A stretch of DNA of 47,590 nt. Source: Fibrobacteria bacterium. Lineage in GTDB: Bacteria > Fibrobacterota > Fibrobacteria > UBA11236 > JADFYW01. This document shows, one piece after another, positions 41,640 to 47,590 of the stretch. The stretch lies in contig JADFYW010000021.1 in NCBI GenBank assembly GCA_015232855.1, positions 1 to 47,590 on the forward strand, in the 5' to 3' direction. How positions within the stretch are numbered: position 1 is the first letter of the stretch; the number at the start of each line of letters is the position of its first letter. Under the pieces are notes generated by a model. It saw nothing but the letters and a program-made list of their open reading frames with translations, was not told the origin of the DNA and ran no database searches. Made by a program: the position numbers and the translations under genes.

Positions 41640-42865
41640 AACCTCCCGGGCAGGCGGCTATCTTATGTGGCGGGCTTGGGACCCGCCTTAGGCCTATAAC
41701 CGATACCTTGCCAAAGCCTCTCGCACCGGTTAATAATCGTCCCTTCTTATCATATCTGCTTGAGCAACTTTATGATAATGGGATACGTGAATGTGTTTTA
41801 ATGACTGGTTATCTGGGAGATAAAATACAGGACTATTATGGAGATGGTAGTAGGTTTCATCTGCACATCACTTATGCCCATGGTCCTGTGGAGTGGGATA
41901 CAGGACGGAGATTATGGGAGGCAAAAGATTTATTGAAGGAGTATTTTTTGTTGTTATATTCCGACAATTTTGCCCAGTTTGATTTAAAAAAAATGACAAC
42001 ATTTTATTCTCAGAAGAACAAACTGTTGAGCTTTTTGGTGACTGCGAAAAAAAATGGAAATATTCGCATCGGAAACGATGGTGATGTCTCATGTTATGAT
42101 AAAAGCCGGGTGGCTGAAAATCTTGATTATGTTGAACTCGGCTATATGCTAGTTTGTAAACAGGTGTTCAAATATTATTCAGAATCAAATGTCAGTTTCT
42201 CAAATATCATAAGTCTTCTGGTGGCAGATAACCAGGTTGCAGGGTTATCGCTGTATGATAATTATTACAGTATCTCGGACCCGGAGCGGTTGAAAATAAT
42301 GGAGGCTTATTTAACAGATAAAAAAATAATTTTGTTAGATAGAGACGGTGTTATAAATAAAAAAGCTTCCAAGGCTACGTACATAGCTCAATGGAAATCC
42401 TTTGAATTTATTCCCGAGAATATTGAAGGACTAAGGCAAATAGCAAAAGCGGGGTACCAGTTTATTGTGATTTCCAATCAGGCGGGTATTGAGCGTGGGA
42501 TGCTTAGCTGGGAAATTGTCGACCATATTAATAACAATATGCGGCAAGCCTTAAAGAGCCAGGGAATCTCTGTTATCGCGGTGTATACCTGTCCGCATCA
42601 TTGGGATACGGGCTGTTTTTGCCGCAAACCGAATCCTGGCCTTTTTATTCAGGCTGCCAAGGAATATTTATTTCGTTTGGATAAAACAGTATACATTGGG
42701 GATGATATACGAGACTGCCAGGCAGCCTATAATGCCGGTTGTAAAAGTGTTTATTTAGGCTATCCTTCAGATTTAGAAAACTTACCTGAAAAGGAAAAAC
42801 CAATAGCAATTTTTGACAACGTCAATCAAGCTGTTCCAACTATCCACTCTACGCTGGGTTCATAA
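41636..42865 (+). CDS. Bifunctional sugar-1-P nucleotidyltransferase / HAD phosphatase (GmhB-like) fusion
   Basis: Residues about 1-225 form a nucleotidyltransferase (AILCGGLGTRLRPITDTLPK, KPLAPVNNRPFL, LLLYSDNFAQF). Residues about 229-400 form a HAD-IIIA phosphatase (ILLDRDGVINKK, VISNQAGIERG, the zinc loop CPHHWDTGCFCRKPNPG, VYIGDDIRDCQAA), like GmhB, which dephosphorylates heptose 1,7-bisphosphate. Joining these two gives dephosphorylation and NDP activation in one chain, the logic of heptose activation (HddC plus GmhB). The start overlaps the SDR by four bases; the end overlaps the converging glycosyltransferase by 17. Confidence 0.88.
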   Translation: MKPPGQAAILCGGLGTRLRPITDTLPKPLAPVNNRPFLSYLLEQLYDNGIRECVLMTGYLGDKIQDYYGDGSRFHLHITYAHGPVEWDTGRRLWEAKDLLKEYFLLLYSDNFAQFDLKKMTTFYSQKNKLLSFLVTAKKNGNIRIGNDGDVSCYDKSRVAENLDYVELGYMLVCKQVFKYYSESNVSFSNIISLLVADNQVAGLSLYDNYYSISDPERLKIMEAYLTDKKIILLDRDGVINKKASKATYIAQWKSFEFIPENIEGLRQIAKAGYQFIVISNQAGIERGMLSWEIVDHINNNMRQALKSQGISVIAVYTCPHHWDTGCFCRKPNPGLFIQAAKEYLFRLDKTVYIGDDIRDCQAAYNAGCKSVYLGYPSDLENLPEKEKPIAIFDNVNQAVPTIHSTLGS

Positions 42866-44063
42866 TTCGCAGATATAGCTTTTCCCTTATTTTTAGAAAA
42901 TGAGTACGGTCATACTTTTTACTATACTCAAGGGCGTTATCAGAGAGCTTTTTCCGGAATTCAGCATCACCTAAAAGTTTTTGTATGCCCCTTGCCAGAT
43001 GGGGTGCCGATTCGGTAGGCAATAGATAACCATTTATGTTATGGTTAATGATAAAATTAAAAGTGGGAATATCTGTTGCGATTAAGGGCGCACCGCAGGC
43101 CTGTGACTCTAATAATACCAGAGAAAGCGCCTCATAACGGGAAGGCATTACAGTGAACAGGGCTTTTCTCAGAAAATGGTATCGTTTATCTCCCTCGATT
43201 CTGCCAGTTAATTTTATTAGAGATTGCATTTTTTTTTCTTCGATGAGATTTTTATATCGGGTCATATCGCTCCCATCACCAGCTACTAATACAACTACGT
43301 TCTCTTGTTCCAATAAAGTCTTAATGTCTATTAGCGCATCTAATAACAGGTCCAGTCCTTTTTGATAAATATCAATACGGCCTAAAAAGGCGATGTATTT
43401 TTGTTCAGGGAAAGGAGGAGTTTTAGAAAATACGGGGATATCTTCCAAATTTATGCCATTAGGGATAGGATAACAGTCTTTCTTTGACCTCATATAGTCA
43501 CGCATGAATGGCGACATGACAATAGTAGTCTTAAAGAAGAAATGAGACATCGCTTCTACAGTATAGGGTAAAAAACCCATGTGAGGGTATTTATTAAAAA
43601 TATGCTTTTTAAAAATATTTTGAAAGTTGCCAATTACAGGGGTTCTGCCCTGAAACAGGTAAGAAAAAACAGGTGAAAAAGGAGAAGCGTCATCGACAAT
43701 CAGGGCATATTTTTTATGATGGAACACAAGGAAGAAAAAACCATAAATCGTATAACTCAATCGACTCATGAGATAGTTGTTACCCCAGCCTATGGGTACC
43801 ACTCTCACGTTATCTTCCAATTGTTTTTCCTTACTTCCCGGATATGCTCCCACCAAAATGGTTGTTTTATATTTTTTTTGTGACATATGGGCAGCGATGG
43901 CGCGAGTGCATACCGCTCCTCCTCCACCTAACCATGGATTATCCAAATCGTCATATATCAGATGTAAAATTTCCATAAATAATGAATCTTTTTTTGTTCT
44001 AAGATATGAAATTAAGCTGTTTTTTGGGATATATTTAAAGTCTTTTTGAATTACCAAATGCAT
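42849..44063 (-). CDS. Glycosyltransferase family 4 (GT-B), 404 aa
   Basis: The GT4 C-terminal half shows IPNGINL, FLGRIDIYQKGLDLLLDAL, VLVAGDGSDM, and SRYEALSLVLLESQACGAPL, where the E-x7-E pair binds the nucleotide. The N-terminal half contains DLDNPWLGGGGAVCTRAIAAH, an acceptor-domain glycine loop. The ATG at 44063 has CAGGATT just upstream; a second ATG at 43976 has no ribosome site. It runs against the flanking genes and its 3' end overlaps the fusion gene by 17 bases, so it is likely transcribed separately. Adds a sugar to a surface glycan. Confidence 0.88.
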   Translation of the reverse strand: MHLVIQKDFKYIPKNSLISYLRTKKDSLFMEILHLIYDDLDNPWLGGGGAVCTRAIAAHMSQKKYKTTILVGAYPGSKEKQLEDNVRVVPIGWGNNYLMSRLSYTIYGFFFLVFHHKKYALIVDDASPFSPVFSYLFQGRTPVIGNFQNIFKKHIFNKYPHMGFLPYTVEAMSHFFFKTTIVMSPFMRDYMRSKKDCYPIPNGINLEDIPVFSKTPPFPEQKYIAFLGRIDIYQKGLDLLLDALIDIKTLLEQENVVVLVAGDGSDMTRYKNLIEEKKMQSLIKLTGRIEGDKRYHFLRKALFTVMPSRYEALSLVLLESQACGAPLIATDIPTFNFIINHNINGYLLPTESAPHLARGIQKLLGDAEFRKKLSDNALEYSKKYDRTHFLKIREKLYLRIMNPA

Positions 44064-44134
44064 AATCCTGTTAATCTGCTTAATAATTTCTTAGGTTAAT
44101 AGGTAAACTTTTTAGGCATACAGGGATAAAAGCC

Positions 44135-44812
44135 ATGCAAATCAATGAAAAAACGAAAGCTGACCTTTGTTTAATTGAAAATGATTGGATGATGACCGGT
44201 GGAGAACGAATGGCGCTTATTGGTATTTTAAAGATGTTTGAGCCAGCATCAGTATTGGAATTTGGGTGCCGGTTTGGGGGGGCCACCAAATGGATGAGTG
44301 AGCTGTCCCATGAGGTGGTGACGGTGGATATAGATTCTAATTGTGAAAAATATATATCCCATCTGGATAATGTCCGCTTTTTAAATATGACGACTCAGGA
44401 AGCAGCCTCTCTTCTAAGGAAAGAAGAAAAAAAATTTGACATGGTGTTTGTCGATGCGGATCACACCTATGCAGGCGTATATAAGGACCTCTTGGATGCG
44501 TTCCAATTAGGTGATATAATCTTATTCCATGATGCCTACATGACAGCTTGCCGCAAAGGCGCTAAAAAGGCGCTCAAAAATACAAATTATTTTTATGATT
44601 TAGATTTTGTACCGGGGTATTTACAAGCCAATGGGCTTTGGGGCGGTTTAGGGATTGTTATCCCAAAGTTTACTCGAAAAGAGAAATACATTGCTGATCC
44701 CAGGTTTCCCGTTCATGGTTTGCTACGTCTCATTTCTATTTTTAGAAATCCTGTGGATATTTTTTCCAATACTATGCTGGCTAAAAAAATCAAAAGGTTA
44801 ATAAGACTATAA
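44135..44812 (+). CDS. Class I SAM-dependent methyltransferase (Methyltransf_24-like), 225 aa
   Basis: SAM motifs: VLEFGCRFGGATKWMSEL (motif I), VVTVDIDSN (motif II) and FDMVFVDADHTYAGVYKDLL, with IILFHDAYM after. This is the small-molecule or sugar O-methyltransferase type that also occurs in polysaccharide and cephalosporin-hydroxylase-like clusters. The C-terminal 50 residues are basic and amphipathic (LLRLISIFRNP, LAKKIKRLIRL), perhaps contacting the membrane. Within the sugar locus it probably methylates a glycan residue or its precursor. Confidence 0.78.
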   Translation: MQINEKTKADLCLIENDWMMTGGERMALIGILKMFEPASVLEFGCRFGGATKWMSELSHEVVTVDIDSNCEKYISHLDNVRFLNMTTQEAASLLRKEEKKFDMVFVDADHTYAGVYKDLLDAFQLGDIILFHDAYMTACRKGAKKALKNTNYFYDLDFVPGYLQANGLWGGLGIVIPKFTRKEKYIADPRFPVHGLLRLISIFRNPVDIFSNTMLAKKIKRLIRL

Positions 44813-44960
44813 CCCAAAAAACACGATTTTTAAAAATTTAAAAGATTTAACTGTGGATTTATAGAAAAAACCCCAATTTTTTAGGCTAAAACGGGTATTT
44901 TACTTATTTTTTAGGAATGTAAATGATATTTGTCCTCCCTTTTTCACTTTTTGATGTATC

Positions 44961-47324
44961 ATGTTAAATAAATTTAAGAAACTTAGTAACCCATATCTTT
45001 TCTCAATTCTTGCCATTGGGCTCCTGCCCTTTTTTGCATATTTATTTTCTAGTGAATGCTTGTATGCTTCGGACCAAATTGGGGCGCAGGCATGGAATTT
45101 CTATTTTGATGCTTTAAAAAAATTTGAAATCCCCCTTTGGAACCCCCTTTCCTTATCCGGGCGTCCCACCTTTGATTCCATGTTTGGGGATGCTTCCTAT
45201 CCTTCTTTTATTCTGCTTGGCTTGATATTTCCCGCGGAAGTGGTTATTGGGCACAATTTTGTTTTACATGTGATTATAGCCGGCTTTACGGCCTTTTTTC
45301 TGGCCCGGCGGTTTTTCCTGCTGGATAAACTGCCCGCTTTGGTTATAGCTGTGTGTTATATGCTAAATACCAATTTTATTTCTCATATATATGCTGGGCA
45401 TACCGGTAAATTCCATATAATGGCCTGGCTCCCCCTCGCGCTTTATTTCCTTCTCAAATGTCTGCAAAAAGATACCAAGTGGTTTCATCTTCTCGGTTTT
45501 TGTTTAATGATAACATTGTTTATTCTTACTTCTCATTTACAATTCACCTATTACTGTCTAATAGGATTCTCTTTAATTTACGGGTTCAAGCTCTATCTTC
45601 AGATTAAAGAAAAAGCCTATAAATCCGCTCTTGGACTAAATGTTAAGTTTTGGATCCCCATCCTACTGGGAATTGGCCTTAGTTTCCCAATTTTTTATCC
45701 GCCGATTCAATTCAATAAAACAGCTTCTGTACGCGGCGAAGCGAAAAAGCAAACATATGAACATGCGACCTCCTGGTCCATTCACCCGGAAGAAACCGCC
45801 TCGCTGTTGGTATCTGAGTTTTCGGGCATAAACGAAAATTATTGGGGACGTAATGCTTTCAAACTTAATTCGGAATACCCCGGGTTAGTAATTGCTTTTT
45901 TGTCTCTTTTTGGCATCATCGCTTTCCGTAAAAGATGGATGTGGTTTTGGTTAAGCGTTGGAGGGTTGGCGCTTATTTTCGCGCTGGGGGATAATACCTT
46001 TCTCTTTCATATATTTTATAATTTTGTGCCGGGCATTAAAAATTTTAGAGCTCCTAGTATGATGACCTTCTGGTTAGTTATGGCGCAGCTTATGATAAGC
46101 GCTCAAACTTTAGTGATATTATTCAAATCTCCAGAGGAAGAAAATAAAGAAAAATTGTTGAAGTGGTCGGCTATCGTTTTAAAAGCGGGTTTAGGGGTAG
46201 CAAGTCTTTTTCTGGTGCTGGGTATATTTCCAGATATGGCCTATAGTATTTGGAATTCTATTTTCGACAGCTCTCAGTTTCCTAATTTTAAAAATCAGGT
46301 AGACAATTATGGGGCTTTTCAATTGGGCGTGATTCGTTCGGCGGTCTTAGTTGCAGTACTGACTTTTGGAACCAGCAAATGGGCCTTGAAGTCCAGGCAA
46401 ATAGTCAAGTTTTCGCTGCTATTACTAGCTGTGAGTCTTATCGATCTATACAGTGTAAATAGTAATTTTATTAAAACATACCCGGTAAGCAGGTATTTCC
46501 CCAAGGAACCGGTAATAGATTATTTAAAAAAAGATACTTCAACATACCGGGTATTTTGTCTGCCAAAGGCATTCCCTCGAAGTTATGCCCAATATGAGAA
46601 AATCGCGACGGTGGATGGTTTTGCGGATAATGAATATCGTGTATACCGCAATTACAGGGGAGAGCCTTATCAGGCAAATCCCAACTTTATGGCCGGCCTG
46701 GCTCAAAATTCAGATGGCACTGTTTCTGGAAGCAAGTTTCTGGATATGTTGAATGTAAAATATCTGGCCTACCGTGTCCCGCAACACCCCAACACGCAAA
46801 TAGCCAGAAACAAAAGTGTTATGCCCAGGGCCTATTTTATCACTGACTGGCAATTAGAGGCCGATAGCCTTATTCTTGAAAAGATGAAAGCTTCCGCTTT
46901 TAACCCCCGGCAAATGGTATTTATATCCAACCAACATCAATCCCTAGCCACTCAAAGACCACCATCTCCTGACGCGGAGAATCAGGCGCAGATAACCCGT
47001 GATTTGGCAAAAAATAACCAACTCGAATACATTGTGAAATGTGAAAACGAAGGCATATTTGTTCTTTCAGAAATTTACTTTCCCCATTGGCACGTCACTG
47101 ATAATGGCAAGCCTTCGGAAGTTTTACGTGTTAATTACGCCTTCCGGGGAGTACATTTACTGCCGGGAGAACATAAGCTCGTTTTTGTTTACCGTTCTCC
47201 ATGGTTGCGTCTTGGCCTCCAAATCAGCCTATTAGCTATGATTCTTTTGGCTGCTTTTTTGATTGGATATTATAAATATTTTCAAAAAACGCCATCCACT
47301 TCTTCTGAAATTACAGCCTCTTAA
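44961..47324 (+). CDS. YfhO-like polytopic membrane glycosyltransferase (787 aa)
   Basis: Roughly 12-14 membrane helices surround an N-terminal extracytoplasmic segment with SDQIGAQAWNFYFDAL and IPLWNPLSLSGRPTFDSMFG, the typical YfhO start where acidic residues serve as the GT-C site. The C-terminal soluble domain ends YFPHWHVTDNGKPSEVLRVN, then GVHLLPGEHKLVFVYRSPW and a last helix, as in YfhO. YfhO homologues glycosylate teichoic acids or other surface polymers with polyprenyl-phosphate sugars. No clear ribosome site precedes ATG 44961. Codons 12-29 contain the 55-base segment that recurs at the window end. Confidence 0.85.
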   Translation: MLNKFKKLSNPYLFSILAIGLLPFFAYLFSSECLYASDQIGAQAWNFYFDALKKFEIPLWNPLSLSGRPTFDSMFGDASYPSFILLGLIFPAEVVIGHNFVLHVIIAGFTAFFLARRFFLLDKLPALVIAVCYMLNTNFISHIYAGHTGKFHIMAWLPLALYFLLKCLQKDTKWFHLLGFCLMITLFILTSHLQFTYYCLIGFSLIYGFKLYLQIKEKAYKSALGLNVKFWIPILLGIGLSFPIFYPPIQFNKTASVRGEAKKQTYEHATSWSIHPEETASLLVSEFSGINENYWGRNAFKLNSEYPGLVIAFLSLFGIIAFRKRWMWFWLSVGGLALIFALGDNTFLFHIFYNFVPGIKNFRAPSMMTFWLVMAQLMISAQTLVILFKSPEEENKEKLLKWSAIVLKAGLGVASLFLVLGIFPDMAYSIWNSIFDSSQFPNFKNQVDNYGAFQLGVIRSAVLVAVLTFGTSKWALKSRQIVKFSLLLLAVSLIDLYSVNSNFIKTYPVSRYFPKEPVIDYLKKDTSTYRVFCLPKAFPRSYAQYEKIATVDGFADNEYRVYRNYRGEPYQANPNFMAGLAQNSDGTVSGSKFLDMLNVKYLAYRVPQHPNTQIARNKSVMPRAYFITDWQLEADSLILEKMKASAFNPRQMVFISNQHQSLATQRPPSPDAENQAQITRDLAKNNQLEYIVKCENEGIFVLSEIYFPHWHVTDNGKPSEVLRVNYAFRGVHLLPGEHKLVFVYRSPWLRLGLQISLLAMILLAAFLIGYYKYFQKTPSTSSEITAS
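44993..45047 (+). repeat. 55-bp exact direct repeat, copy 1 (inside YfhO-like gene)
   Basis: The 55 bases beginning ATATCTTTTCTCAATTCTTG are identical to the last 55 bases of the window. The match stops at the preceding base (C here, T in copy 2). In this copy they encode the first membrane helix of the YfhO-like protein. Confidence 0.97.
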
Positions 47325-47404
47325 GTGGTCTTGGGTTTTTCAATTTTGGTCTTAATGGCTTATAAAAATGCTATAAGCATAAGCGTTTAAACACAGGAAT
47401 CGAT

Positions 47405-47590
47405 TTGGCACTATCTCAAAAAATGAAATGGGCACTGTGGGCAATTAAGATAATCGTGTTAGTCCTTTGTGTTGTTTATATTCTCAAGGGGCTGGATGTT
47501 AACAGTTTCATAGCCTCATTTAAAAAAATCCCCCTATATCTTTTCTCAATTCTTGCCATTGGGCTCCTGCCCTTTTTTGCATATTTATTT
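47405..47590 (+). CDS. Start of a flippase-like / lysylphosphatidylglycerol-synthase-TM family protein (3' end outside window)
   Basis: The frame opens at TTG 47405 with AGGAA about 6 bases upstream (alternative ATG at 47423) and stays open to the window end, 62 codons. The start (KMKWALWAIKIIVLVLCVVY, then LKGLDVNSFIASFKKIPLYL) resembles the N-terminus of UPF0104/LPG-synthase TM proteins, where a helix is followed by D-x-x-x-(F/L)-x-x-x-(L/F). These proteins often sit in glycan or lipid-linked sugar loci. The last 18 codons coincide with the 55-base repeat and may not belong to this gene. Confidence 0.55.
   Translation, partial: MALSQKMKWALWAIKIIVLVLCVVYILKGLDVNSFIASFKKIPLYLFSILAIGLLPFFAYLF
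47536..47590 (+). repeat. 55-bp exact direct repeat, copy 2 (window terminus)
   Basis: Identical to 44993-45047 and ending exactly at the last base. A terminal repeat of exactly 55 bases matches a common de Bruijn k value, so this is probably a contig-end overlap rather than a biological repeat. Confidence 0.95.

Noticed and set aside
8019..44920. TTTTAGG-type motif in several intergenic regions (8019, 17716, 30229, 37801, 44880, 44911)
   Set aside because: A 7-mer of this composition is expected about nine times on both strands in a window this size, so the recurrence is not significant.
1..47590. tRNA, rRNA, CRISPR, insertion sequences or prophage
   Set aside because: No cloverleaf with a CCA end, rRNA core, regularly spaced short repeats, transposase motif or phage structural gene was recognised on either strand.

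Overview
The window looks like part of an AT-rich Gram-negative chromosome, most probably from the Fibrobacterota (Fibrobacter/Chitinispirillum-like). The main reason is four full-length members of the TIGR02147/DUF4423 family (275-278 aa each), a family first defined as a Fibrobacter succinogenes paralogue set. Very large surface lipoproteins built from carboxypeptidase-regulatory-like, fibronectin-III-like and LamG modules, a secreted pectate lyase and C-terminal tails resembling sorting domains fit the same lineage. The phylum assignment is inference; there is no rRNA or marker-gene tree. The right edge, and perhaps the left, looks like a contig end.

Layout. (1) 1-10.6 kb: the C-terminal part of one giant FN3/LamG protein, then two regulator-lipoprotein modules in which a TIGR02147 gene overlaps the following lipoprotein gene by one base (TAATG). 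(2) 10.8-12.3 kb: a secreted pectate lyase. (3) 12.35-13.6 kb, minus strand: small PepSY-type membrane protein, cupin, methyltransferase. (4) 13.7-16.3 kb: a membrane protein with a PqqD-like N-terminus, a site-2-protease-like core that seems to lack the catalytic motif, and two cyclic-nucleotide-binding domains, overlapping a GspG-like anchored protein. (5) 16.3-27.0 kb, minus strand: propeller-like secreted protein, LysE exporter, ferredoxin, NCS2 permease, SAM hydrolase, ketopantoate-reductase-like protein, SH3 protein, rhodanese lipoprotein, lysA, a previously uncounted 51-aa membrane protein, a two-TM coiled-coil protein, a CNNM/CorC protein and ssb. (6) 27.0-29.1 kb: NamZ-type muramidase and a MurU-like nucleotidyltransferase, probably cell-wall recycling. 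(7) 29.4-37.4 kb: two more TIGR02147 genes in tandem, separated by a strong terminator, then a 2012-aa lipoprotein. (8) 37.9-47.6 kb: a surface-polysaccharide locus with nucleotide-sugar enzymes, a nucleotidyltransferase-HAD fusion suggestive of heptose activation, a glycosyltransferase, methyltransferases, a YfhO-like membrane glycosyltransferase and the start of a flippase-like protein.

The strongest candidate for an undescribed system is the repeated pairing of TIGR02147 regulators with modular surface lipoproteins. The 1587-aa and 2012-aa lipoproteins are colinear almost domain by domain, and the truncated protein at the left edge matches their C-terminal half, so the module seems to have been duplicated locally. 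A second candidate is the cyclic-nucleotide-binding pseudo-protease with its pseudopilin-like partner. No rRNA, tRNA, CRISPR array, insertion sequence or prophage was recognised.
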